From the NCBI GenBank assembly GCA_012513735.1, contig JAAZBR010000222.1, forward strand, positions 1-11,912: a stretch of 11,912 nt of DNA, written 5' to 3'. Position 1 is the stretch's first letter. Every line of letters starts with the position of its first letter. The notes beneath the pieces were generated by a model that saw only the letters and a list, made by a program, of their open reading frames with translations, made no database searches and was not told where the DNA came from. The stretch is from Clostridiales bacterium (lineage in GTDB: Bacteria > Bacillota > Clostridia > Christensenellales > Aristaeellaceae). The position numbers and the translations under genes were made by a program. Below, piece by piece: positions 1-6,558 of the stretch.

Positions 1-359
1 CTGCGCAGGATCTGGACACCTTGTCCGCCTGTGCCGAGAATCTTCATCGGGATGCCCTGAAAGGCCGATACTTCATGGCCACTGACCGTGCCTTTCATAC
101 CCAACTGCTGCACTGCGCAGGCAGCCACACCATGTCCCAACTGGTGCTGGGCATCATAGACGCGCTGAACGAGTATATCCCCTGGCTGGAGGGCACCGAG
201 GCCATCTGGCTCAAAACGGTGCCCTATCACGTGGATATCTGTACTGCACTTCGCCAGGGGCGTGTAAGTGCCGCCCTGGCGGCCCATGAGTACATCCATC
301 TGTTGGATCTGGATGTGCTGGCAAAGCTTGATCAACTAACGACAGAGGAAGAATCATGA
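1..359 (+). CDS. GntR-family transcriptional regulator, FCD domain (C-terminal part only)
   Basis: The reading frame is already open at the window edge (first whole codon at base 3), so the N-terminal winged-helix DNA-binding part lies outside. The 118 visible residues are helical and fit an FCD (FadR C-terminal) ligand-binding domain: TDRAFH supplies Asp28 and His32 (numbered from the first visible codon), PYHVDICTALRQGR supplies His76, and AAHEYIHLL supplies His95/His99. These match the Asp/His set that binds a metal ion in many FCD domains, although the last His is slightly offset from the usual spacing. Proteins of this type are usually local sugar or organic-acid responsive repressors. 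The stop overlaps the fucosidase start (ATGA), so the two are co-transcribed and translationally coupled, making fucose or a fucoside-derived metabolite the likely effector (inference). The FCD call is good; the ligand is a guess. Confidence 0.8.
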   Translation, partial: AQDLDTLSACAENLHRDALKGRYFMATDRAFHTQLLHCAGSHTMSQLVLGIIDALNEYIPWLEGTEAIWLKTVPYHVDICTALRQGRVSAALAAHEYIHLLDLDVLAKLDQLTTEEES

Positions 360-1603
360 CATCGCTTGCAACCGATAGCTGGTGGGAGGAGGCCAGGTTC
401 GGCCTGTTTATCCATTGGGGACTCTATTCTCTGCTAGCGGGGGAATACAAGGGAAATCGCACCCACAACATTGCGGAGTGGATCATGCACGACCTGCGCA
501 TCTCCCGGGAGGAGTATGAGGGGCTGGCTGCTCAGTTCAACCCCCAGGCTTTTGACGCGGGATCCATCGCCCGCCTCGCCCGTGAGGCGGGGATGCGCTA
601 TGTGGTGTTCACCAGCAAGCACCATGATGGCTTTGCCATGTATCATTCCAAGGCGAGTGCCTACAATGTGGTGCAGGCCACTCCCTTTGGACGGGACGTA
701 GCCAAGGAATTGCAGCTTGCCTGTCAGCAGGAAGGGCTGAAGTTGTGCTTTTACTATTCTCAGGCCCAGGACTGGCACCATCCCGATGGCATTGAGGAAT
801 ATTTCAACGACCCCAGCCCCCACTTCCGCCGCTACCTGGAGGAAAAGTGCAAGCCCCAGCTTCAGGAGCTGCTGACCCAGTACGGCGACATCGGCCTGAT
901 CTGGTTTGATACGCCCATGAGCATGACCCGGGAGCAGTCGGAGGAACTGAAGGCGCTGGTGCGCTCCCTGCAACCCCAGTGCCTGGTCAGCGGGCGCATT
1001 GGCCACGGCTTGGGGGACTATATGACCACCGGCGACAACTTCATCCCGCTGCTGCCCTATGGCAAGCCCTTTGAGGTGCCGGCCACCATCAACAACACCT
1101 GGGGTTACAGCCGCCACGATCAGCGCTGGAAAAACAGCCAACAATTGGTGCGCAACCTGGTGCGGGTGGTGAGCCGGGGGGGTAACTACCTGCTGAATAT
1201 CGGCCCGGATGCGGACGGGCGTGTGCCCCGGCAGAGTGTTGACGCCCTGCGGGAGGTGGGGGAATTCATGCGCCACAGCGGCGAGAGCATCTACGGCGCG
1301 CTGTCCCTTCCCGCCTACCCCTACGACCTGGGCTGGGGCTACATCACCGGCAAGGCCGGCAAGCTCTACATCCACTGCTTTGACGATCGGGAGGAGCTGT
1401 ACCTGATCAACATGGGCAACAAGCCCCTGCAGGCGCGCCTTCTCTATGACGGGCGCATACTGCCTCTGACGGAGCGGGTGACCTGCGAGGGCGTGCATAG
1501 CTGGAGCATCCGTGTACCCCGGGACCTGCCGCCCCTGCCCGACATCGTGGTGGCTGTGGACCTGGCGGAGGAGCAGATCATCTTTGAGCCCATCACTGAT
1601 TAA
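356..1603 (+). CDS. Alpha-L-fucosidase, glycoside hydrolase family 29
   Basis: A retaining exo-glycosidase that releases terminal alpha-L-fucose. The 415 residues cover the GH29 catalytic barrel: WWEEARFGLFIHWGLYS near the N-terminus (HWG at 20-22), KHHDGF at 88-93, the strand GLIWFDT with Asp185 as probable nucleophile, EVPATINNTWGY from Glu240, and SRGGNYLLNIGPDADG at about 273-288. A short beta-rich tail follows. The acid/base residue varies across GH29 and I do not assign it. There is no signal peptide or membrane segment, so the enzyme is probably cytoplasmic and acts on imported fucosylated oligosaccharides rather than on mucin outside the cell. The start is fixed by a GAGGAA site at 345-350 and the 4-bp overlap with the upstream regulator. 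A hairpin terminator follows. Substrate linkage cannot be read from the sequence. Confidence 0.93.
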   Translation: MTSLATDSWWEEARFGLFIHWGLYSLLAGEYKGNRTHNIAEWIMHDLRISREEYEGLAAQFNPQAFDAGSIARLAREAGMRYVVFTSKHHDGFAMYHSKASAYNVVQATPFGRDVAKELQLACQQEGLKLCFYYSQAQDWHHPDGIEEYFNDPSPHFRRYLEEKCKPQLQELLTQYGDIGLIWFDTPMSMTREQSEELKALVRSLQPQCLVSGRIGHGLGDYMTTGDNFIPLLPYGKPFEVPATINNTWGYSRHDQRWKNSQQLVRNLVRVVSRGGNYLLNIGPDADGRVPRQSVDALREVGEFMRHSGESIYGALSLPAYPYDLGWGYITGKAGKLYIHCFDDREELYLINMGNKPLQARLLYDGRILPLTERVTCEGVHSWSIRVPRDLPPLPDIVVAVDLAEEQIIFEPITD

Positions 1604-1630
1604 CTCAATTGTAAATTCTTCCATGCTTTG

Positions 1631-1663
1631 TTGCCGCTGCCTGACAGGCCGCGGCAATTTATT
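1631..1663 (+). terminator. Rho-independent terminator after the fucosidase gene
   Basis: TTGCCGC (1631-1637) pairs with GCGGCAA (1651-1657). Inside it GCCT (1639-1642) pairs with AGGC (1646-1649) around a GAC loop, leaving one T/C mismatch. The hairpin is followed by TTTATT, a short and imperfect U-tract. Its place between two unrelated genes supports termination of the fucosidase transcript. Confidence 0.65.
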
Positions 1664-1670
1664 GTAAACT
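1641..1670 (+). promoter_or_regulatory. Candidate promoter for the ECF sigma gene, overlapping the terminator
   Basis: CTGACA (1641-1646, one change from TTGACA) and TAAACT (1665-1670, four of six to TATAAT) are 18 bp apart. Transcription would start near 1677 and leave a leader of about 24 nt containing the GAGGAGGG ribosome site. The -35 lies in the loop and right arm of the preceding hairpin. The boxes are mediocre, so this is tentative. Confidence 0.35.
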
Positions 1671-1700
1671 GAGGACAGTCAGCGGGAGAGGAGGGAAGGC

Positions 1701-2243
1701 ATGCAGCACCCGTCGCAGCGGGAGGAATTTCTGGCCCAACTGTATACCAACTGCTATGAGCTGCTGGAGAAAATGTGCTATCGCCGCGTGCACTACGATG
1801 CCTCCTACGCTGATGTGGTGGACGATTGTGTGCAAGAGGCCTTTCTGGCCGCCGATGCCCACTACGAGAAGCTAAGCCGCCACCCCAACCCCCAGGGCTG
1901 GCTGGTGCTCACCTGCCAGAACCGCCTGAAGGATGCTCTCAGGCGGGAGAACAGGCGCAGGGCCCGCAGCGGGTTCTCCATTGATGCAGAGGATGCGCCG
2001 CCCCTGGCCGCGGTGGAGGATGCCCTGGATAAATGGGCCGACCAACAGCAGAGCGCCGAGTTGGTGCAGCAGGTGTGCGACCTGCTGTCCCCCAAGGAAC
2101 AGCAGGTCATGCGCAGTTATTTTGTGGAAAGCCTGTCCATGGAGGAGACTGCGCGGCAGCAGGGCAGCACGCTGAGTGCCGTCAAATCCATCATCTACCG
2201 CATCCGGCAGAAAGCCCGGGACGCCCGGGGCAGGGATCCTTAG
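1701..2243 (+). CDS. Sigma-70 family RNA polymerase sigma factor, ECF type
   Basis: A 180-residue protein with the two-domain layout of an extracytoplasmic-function sigma factor. Region 2 (about 15-85) contains the acidic VVDDCVQEAFLAA stretch followed by QGWLVLTCQNRLKDALRREN, the usual core-binding and -10 recognition helices. A charged linker (86-120) follows, then region 4 (about 123-175): LLSPKEQQVMRSYFVESLSM, then ETARQQGSTLSAVKS, the helix-turn-helix that reads the -35 element, and a basic tail. Region 3 is absent, as expected. The start is set by GAGAGGAGGG just upstream. The next gene encodes a one-pass membrane protein, the usual position for an anti-sigma partner. Two copies of an ECF-like motif lie before the next two genes, which suggests they are its targets. 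The triggering signal is unknown. Confidence 0.9.
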   Translation: MQHPSQREEFLAQLYTNCYELLEKMCYRRVHYDASYADVVDDCVQEAFLAADAHYEKLSRHPNPQGWLVLTCQNRLKDALRRENRRRARSGFSIDAEDAPPLAAVEDALDKWADQQQSAELVQQVCDLLSPKEQQVMRSYFVESLSMEETARQQGSTLSAVKSIIYRIRQKARDARGRDP

Positions 2244-2245
2244 CC

Positions 2246-2277
2246 GGCGCAACCATTCTGCCCGGTCGCGCACTATA
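2246..2277 (+). promoter_or_regulatory. Candidate ECF-sigma promoter before the membrane protein gene
   Basis: GGCGCAACC (2246-2254), 16 nt, then CACTATA (2271-2277). The AAC-containing -35 and the spacing resemble ECF promoters. The same nine bases and the same spacing to a C(N3)ATA element recur at 4042-4073 before the next gene. Transcription would start near 2283, leaving a short leader that is mostly ribosome binding site, which is a weakness of the proposal. Confidence 0.35.
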
Positions 2278-2299
2278 CAGGTAAAGGAGGAGGAGCGCG

Positions 2300-4036
2300 G
2301 TGAACGCCCAGGAAGCGATGAAGAAGCTGGCGCTGGACAATCTGAAGCGCCAGCTGCGGGACGGCAGCCTGACGCCGGATGAGATGAGCCGGCGGCTTTC
2401 GCGCGCCATTGATGACGAAATCGCCCGGGGTCCCGCCCGGATGGACACCGACCTCATCGCCGCCTGTGAACAACTTTTGTGGCAGCTCCACGCTCCTCAG
2501 ACCAGTGTACTGCCCGCCGGTCGGCGCAAGGCCTATCCTCCCATGCTCGGCAGAACGCCCAGAGCAAAACCCCGGTGGCTGCGTCCCCGCGTGGCCGGCC
2601 TGGCCCTGGCTTTCCTGTGTATGGTGGGCATCGGGGGTCTGGCGCTGCGCTACAGCGCGGAGCTGCGCGGCAGACGTCCTGTGACCCTGAGCCAGGGTAC
2701 CCGGATCCCCGTGGCGGAGACCGCGCGCCTGAGCGTCACCTTGGCCGCCACCGTAGCGCCTACCGTGGCCTTCACCGATTGGCCCACGTCTCCTCCGGTC
2801 ACGCCCAGCCCCACCCCGGAGCCCACGCCCCTTGTGGTGACGGCTGAGCCGCTGGTAGTGCTGCCCCCTGCCCCCACCCAGCAGCCCCGTGCCCGGTACG
2901 TTACCGTGCAGCAGCTTCGGCAGGAGGCCCCCCAGCGCTGGCAGGCAACCTATTCCACCCTGGGCCGCCGGGTGGAGGTGGATGCCCCCATCGTTATTCC
3001 CCAGGTGGACGCCGTGCCCCTGGTAGAGCTGCAGTGGCTGCTGCATGATGGCCCCTCCCTGGAGCGTGCTCTCCGGCCTCTGTTCCCCCAGGCCGCAGTG
3101 GTGGATGTGTACACGCATAATGAGGGCCGCAGCCTGAGCGTCAGCGTGCAGCGGAGTGAAAACAGCCTGCTTATGGGCCCCAGACAGCCAAGCGCCCGTG
3201 TGCGGGTGATGCCCGGTCAGCCTGCCCAGGCCAGCGACTATCCGGCCGATGCCCCCCTGAAGCTGCTCAAGCGTCTGGTGACAACAGCCCAGGGGGATAC
3301 AGAGGGTATCCGCCTGTTGGATCAGGCGGGTACCACCGGTTGGTATCCCTACCGGACGTGGCGCGGCAACGAACAGCCTCCCCGGGCGCCCTATGGCTTC
3401 CTGCAGGATCGGGGCCCGGTTGAAGGGTATGAGCGCGGGCACTATCTGCTGCGTGCCGCCCAGGTGCTTGAGGGCATCCCCCTACTACCCTTCGAGGGTC
3501 AGTACAGCCCGGAGGATCAGGTTTCCTCTGTGGAAGGGTATATCTACCTGGAGGCCTATGACGACAGCGAGTTCCGCCTGTCGATGCAGCTGCTAAGGCA
3601 GACGGGCATCCGCGCCGCCGACTTACCCCTGGTCAGCTTTGACACCCTGCGCCTGCACCTGGAGCAATTGATTGAAAAGGGCTGGCTGCGGGCGGTGGAC
3701 CGCATTGAGCTGGGGTACACCTTGTATTATGCCCAGCCCGTCAGCCCCGGCAAAGAGGAGCAACACGCCACCTTGCTGGCCGTGCCTGTGTGGCGTGTGC
3801 TGGGGCTGCTGATGGACAACCTGGAGCAGGAGCCGGAGGCCTATGCGCTGACCTCCCGGCTGGAGGCTCCCTACGTGGAGTATCGGGCCATGGAGGCGGA
3901 TATGCGCTTCAACGCCCAGACGGGTGAATACATGGAGCATTTTGTTAACCGGATGGCCAACGTAAACCCTGCGGTGCTGACCTGGGAACAGATGGAGGGC
4001 GAGGGAGAGGTGAGCCTGCTGGATCAGGACCGGTAA
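2300..4036 (+). CDS. Single-pass membrane protein with Pro-rich stalk; candidate anti-sigma/sensor partner of the ECF sigma factor
   Basis: A 578-residue protein starting at GTG behind a very strong AAAGGAGGAGGAG site. Residues 1-96 are soluble and charged (LKRQLRDGSLTPDEMSRRLS, then MDTDLIAACEQLL), ending in a basic stretch (RKAYPP to LRPR). One transmembrane helix at about 98-117 follows; the basic residues before it put the N-terminus inside. Residues 163-195 are a Pro/Thr-rich stalk (TPSPTPEPTP), and the rest (about 198-578) is an extracellular domain. The part starting YVTVQQLRQEAPQRWQATYS, through LGRRVEVDAPIVIPQVDAVP, resembles uncharacterised Clostridia proteins of the DUF6034 type (from memory, not searched). 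No HxxxCxxC zinc anti-sigma motif is present. Position after the sigma gene, topology and N-terminal domain size favour a sigma regulator; direct binding is inferred. Otherwise it may be a structural envelope protein of the sigma regulon. Confidence 0.7.
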   Translation: MNAQEAMKKLALDNLKRQLRDGSLTPDEMSRRLSRAIDDEIARGPARMDTDLIAACEQLLWQLHAPQTSVLPAGRRKAYPPMLGRTPRAKPRWLRPRVAGLALAFLCMVGIGGLALRYSAELRGRRPVTLSQGTRIPVAETARLSVTLAATVAPTVAFTDWPTSPPVTPSPTPEPTPLVVTAEPLVVLPPAPTQQPRARYVTVQQLRQEAPQRWQATYSTLGRRVEVDAPIVIPQVDAVPLVELQWLLHDGPSLERALRPLFPQAAVVDVYTHNEGRSLSVSVQRSENSLLMGPRQPSARVRVMPGQPAQASDYPADAPLKLLKRLVTTAQGDTEGIRLLDQAGTTGWYPYRTWRGNEQPPRAPYGFLQDRGPVEGYERGHYLLRAAQVLEGIPLLPFEGQYSPEDQVSSVEGYIYLEAYDDSEFRLSMQLLRQTGIRAADLPLVSFDTLRLHLEQLIEKGWLRAVDRIELGYTLYYAQPVSPGKEEQHATLLAVPVWRVLGLLMDNLEQEPEAYALTSRLEAPYVEYRAMEADMRFNAQTGEYMEHFVNRMANVNPAVLTWEQMEGEGEVSLLDQDR

Positions 4037-4041
4037 TAGCG

Positions 4042-4073
4042 GGCGCAACCTTTGGCGATTATCCTTCGTGATA
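4042..4073 (+). promoter_or_regulatory. Candidate ECF-sigma promoter before the propeller/SBP gene
   Basis: GGCGCAACCTTT (from 4042), 16 nt after GGCGCAACC, then CGTGATA (4067-4073). An AACCTTT -35 with a CGT-type -10 is close to known Bacillus ECF promoter patterns (SigW: TGAAAC, N16, CGTA). The start point would be near 4079, inside the left arm of the terminator hairpin, so transcripts made here would lack most of that arm and escape termination. Tentative. Confidence 0.42.
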
Positions 4074-4108
4074 TGGGGTGGAGGGCTGAGGCCCGCACCC
4101 CATTTTTT
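4073..4108 (+). terminator. Strong intrinsic terminator or attenuator
   Basis: ATGGGGTG (4073-4080) pairs perfectly with CACCCCAT (4096-4103). Inside, GGGC (4083-4086) pairs with GCCC (4091-4094) around a TGAG loop. A run of six T (4103-4108) follows directly. This is the best terminator in the window. It ends only 15 nt before the next start codon, so that gene must be reached by readthrough or from a promoter overlapping the hairpin. Confidence 0.85.
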
Positions 4109-4123
4109 CAGGGAGGAATTGAT

Positions 4124-6466
4124 ATGCGTAGACAAACAACCCGGGCGCTGCTGATATGCCTGTTGCTGCTGCTGTTGATTGTGCCCGGCGTGGTGGCGGA
4201 GGGGTCGCTGGACGGCCGGCCGGGAACGGTGGATCAGCAGGCGCCGGATATCTTTTTGCCCGAGCAGACGCCGGAGGGGCTGGCAGACCCGGATGCCTGG
4301 CAACAGGGCAGTCCTGCTTCGGTGATCTGCGCCGGGGACGCCTGGTATGCGTTGTACGGGCACAGCCAGGCGGTGGCGGTGTGGCGGCCCGGCATGGACA
4401 ATATCCGCCTGTTTGCCCAACTGCCCCGGCAGGCGGAGGGCATCATCTATGCTGATATGGACGCCGCCCAGAAGGAAATAGCCGCACAGGGGGCGCAGCT
4501 TCTATTTGCCTGGCACAACAAGCCGTATGCCCTCAATGTGTACACCGGCCTCTACGGCATGCTGACCGAAGGAGGCGTTCAATGGGGCCAGGTGAAGCTG
4601 GACCTGAGCGCGCTGATCCCCAGCCTGGAGGGATGGTTCGAGCTGCCGGAGCGCGGCTTTGTACAGGGGGATACGCTGGTGCTCACCCGCTCCGGTTTCA
4701 GTGAGCGCACACTGGAGGAGCAGCAGGACGTGCTGCTGGTAAACCTGCAGGAGGGCAGCGCTCGCAGGCTGAACATGGAGGGCGTGCGGGACGCGGCCGC
4801 CTACAGGGAAGGGCAGATCTTGCTGTTGGTGTGGGCGCAAAAGGAAACCAACAGCCTGTACGCGCTGGATATGCGCACGCTGACCTCCCGGGAGATGCCA
4901 ATCCCCCTGCCCGGGGGCGATGTGGGCGGCATGGCCTGGGATGCAGCCGACGACGCCCTGTATCTGGTGGACACCAACGTGCTGTACATCTGCCGGGCGG
5001 GCGCCGCGCCCGCCCGGGCCAACGCGCTGATCAGCCCCATGCTGTACCTTGCGGCGGGCTTTGTACCGGCACAGGGACAGTACGCGCTGTTCAACCAGGG
5101 GCTGCGCCTCCGCCCGGTGAACCCTGGAGAGGCGAACAGCTATCTGACCGTTCAGCTGACCATGGGGCAGGGCAGCCCGCTGTACCGGGCTTATCAGCGG
5201 GCCAATCCCCAGGCCAGGATCCTGGTGCACCAGGGCACGATACAGCCCCAGCAGATCGTGCAGGCCATGACGGCGGATCCCACAGGGGTGGACTTGTGGG
5301 AGGTGTCCGTGGACGCGGACTACGCGGCCCTGCTGGATAAGGGCTACGCCCTGGACCTGTCCGGGGATGATGTTCTGATGCAGCAGCTTGAGGGGCTGTA
5401 TCCCTGGGCTTTGCAGGCGGTCAAGAACGGGGCGGGCGCGGTGCGCGCAGTGCCCTCCCGGCTGGACGCCGACAAATGGACGGTCAACAAAGCGATGTTT
5501 GAGCAGCACTTCCCGGGCGAGCAGCTTCCCCGCACCTGGACAGAGCTGATGAACATGCTGCTGCGTTTTGAAACCCGCGCGGACGAGTACCCGGATCACA
5601 GCTTCATCAGCCAGGGCAGCTATGCCCGCATGCTGCAGATGATGATGGAAAGCTACCTGCAGCAATATGACGGGGAGCAGGCCATGGACTTTCGCCGCCC
5701 GGAGCTGGTGGAGGCGCTGACGCTATGGCAGCGGGCGCGGGACATGCGCCTGTCCAAAGGGCTGAGCCTGGAGGCCATTGACTATGATGCCTATGGCTTT
5801 GATTCCGGCAGCCAGGAGCCCACCATTTTCTTCGCCGAAGCGGGGGTCAGCGCCATGCCGGCGGACCCGGAGAAGGCCGGCACGGGTACGGGCTTTGATT
5901 GGGTGATGCTGCCGCCGGTTTTTGAAAAGGACGCATCGCCCATGATGCGCGGCTGCCTGTCCGCGCTGGTGGTGGTGAACCCCCAAAGCCCGCGGGCGCG
6001 GGAGGCGCTGGCGCTGCTGCGCTTTGCCGCCAACCGGGAGGCCGACCCGCTGCAGCATATCCTGCTGTATCCGGGGGACAACGCGCCCGTTGAGGATCCT
6101 GATTTTGCCCGACAATTGCAGGAAGCCAAGGACAGCCTGGACGCCCTGCAAAAGAGTTATGACGCCGCCCAAGGCGCCGAAAAGAATGAGCTGGGCTGGA
6201 TGCTCAGCTATAACAAGGAATTGATCGCCAACCCCGAAGCCAACCGCTGGCAGGTATCGCCCAACGCCATTTCACTGTATCGCCGGCAGGCGGAAAACAT
6301 GCGGGTGTTTGCCCGCAGCCGCTATGTGCTGGCCCCCTGGGACAACCCGGTCTTCCGCCAGATGAACAGCCTGTGCGAGCGCTATGTCAGCGAGCAGCTT
6401 CCGCAGGAGGAGTTTATCCGCACCCTGAACGATACCTTCCGGCTGATCTGGCTGGAGAGGGAATGA
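4124..6466 (+). CDS. Secreted protein: beta-propeller-like domain fused to an extracellular solute-binding-protein domain
   Basis: The chosen start is the ATG behind AGGGAGGAA (4110-4118). The frame stays open upstream to a TTG at 4052, but that stretch crosses the terminator. The 780-residue product begins with a signal peptide: RR near the start, a Leu-rich core, then GVVA before EGS; there is no lipobox. Residues about 55-335 contain repeated strand pairs with aromatic/Gly turns (AWYALYGHSQAVAVW, LYALDMRTL, ALYLVDTNVLYICRAG), suggesting a beta-propeller. Residues about 340-780 resemble family 1 extracellular solute-binding proteins: SPLYRAYQRANPQARI, GVDLWEVSVDADYAALLDKG, an LPRTWTELMNMLLRFE hinge-region motif, and a C-terminal ERYVSEQLPQEEFIRTLND tail. 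No permease or ATPase genes adjoin it, so a sensory or ligand-presenting role with the upstream sigma/membrane pair is as likely as transport. Ligand unknown. Confidence 0.78.
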   Translation: MRRQTTRALLICLLLLLLIVPGVVAEGSLDGRPGTVDQQAPDIFLPEQTPEGLADPDAWQQGSPASVICAGDAWYALYGHSQAVAVWRPGMDNIRLFAQLPRQAEGIIYADMDAAQKEIAAQGAQLLFAWHNKPYALNVYTGLYGMLTEGGVQWGQVKLDLSALIPSLEGWFELPERGFVQGDTLVLTRSGFSERTLEEQQDVLLVNLQEGSARRLNMEGVRDAAAYREGQILLLVWAQKETNSLYALDMRTLTSREMPIPLPGGDVGGMAWDAADDALYLVDTNVLYICRAGAAPARANALISPMLYLAAGFVPAQGQYALFNQGLRLRPVNPGEANSYLTVQLTMGQGSPLYRAYQRANPQARILVHQGTIQPQQIVQAMTADPTGVDLWEVSVDADYAALLDKGYALDLSGDDVLMQQLEGLYPWALQAVKNGAGAVRAVPSRLDADKWTVNKAMFEQHFPGEQLPRTWTELMNMLLRFETRADEYPDHSFISQGSYARMLQMMMESYLQQYDGEQAMDFRRPELVEALTLWQRARDMRLSKGLSLEAIDYDAYGFDSGSQEPTIFFAEAGVSAMPADPEKAGTGTGFDWVMLPPVFEKDASPMMRGCLSALVVVNPQSPRAREALALLRFAANREADPLQHILLYPGDNAPVEDPDFARQLQEAKDSLDALQKSYDAAQGAEKNELGWMLSYNKELIANPEANRWQVSPNAISLYRRQAENMRVFARSRYVLAPWDNPVFRQMNSLCERYVSEQLPQEEFIRTLNDTFRLIWLERE

Positions 6467-6475
6467 GCCCGATCC

Positions 6476-6516
6476 CATCCGCCCTGCCTGCGGCCCTTCA
6501 ACAGGCGGGGCGGATG
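6476..6516 (+). repeat. Long inverted repeat (15-bp arms) between genes
   Basis: CATCCGCCCTGCCTG (6476-6490) and CAGGCGGGGCGGATG (6502-6516) are complementary over all 15 positions, counting one G-T wobble, with an 11-nt loop. It starts 9 nt after the preceding stop codon. No T-run follows, so it is not a standard intrinsic terminator. It may stabilise the 3' end of the upstream mRNA, act as a weak terminator, or affect the promoter that overlaps its loop and right arm. Confidence 0.75.
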
Positions 6517-6525
6517 TGGTACAAT
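6497..6525 (+). promoter_or_regulatory. Candidate extended -10 promoter for the DUF368 gene
   Basis: TACAAT (6520-6525) differs from TATAAT at one base and is preceded by TGG, an extended -10 element. A weak -35, TTCAAC (6497-6502), lies 17 bp upstream in the hairpin loop. Transcription would begin near 6532, about 27 nt before the start codon, leaving room for the AAGGAGG ribosome site. This makes the gene at least partly independent of the secreted-protein gene upstream. Confidence 0.5.
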
Positions 6526-6558
6526 CCGTGGGCGCCCCAGTGGCCGCAAGGAGGCAAC

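Noticed and set aside
1150..1157. Third copy of GCGCAACC inside the fucosidase gene as an ECF promoter
   Set aside because: Within a coding region, lacks the leading G of the nine-base match, and no gene starts nearby. It is useful mainly as a warning about chance matches.
434..1657. 407-codon open frame on the - strand opposite the fucosidase gene
   Set aside because: The GC-biased third positions of the + strand gene keep the antisense frame open. It reads as repetitive His/Gln/Gly/Val-rich sequence without a recognisable domain.
2273..3442. 389-codon open frame on the - strand opposite the membrane protein gene
   Set aside because: Gly/His/Gln-rich composition with no domain; a codon-bias shadow of the + strand gene, which has a clear start, membrane helix and stalk.
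4052..4123. TTG start adding 24 residues to the secreted protein
   Set aside because: No ribosome site before the TTG, the extension crosses the terminator hairpin, and it would bury the signal peptide. The ATG at 4124 has a proper AGGGAGGAA.
4502..5665. 387-codon open frame on the - strand opposite the propeller/SBP gene
   Set aside because: Same shadow effect; the + strand frame carries a signal peptide and recognisable SBP motifs.
6476..6516. Hairpin after the secreted-protein gene as a standard Rho-independent terminator
   Set aside because: No T-run follows the stem; kept as an inverted repeat of uncertain role.
6373..6558. Upstream extension of the DUF368 frame into the preceding gene
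   Set aside because: Overlaps about 95 bp of the upstream coding region in another frame and the hairpin. The ATG at 6559 has AAGGAGG and gives the normal family N-terminus.
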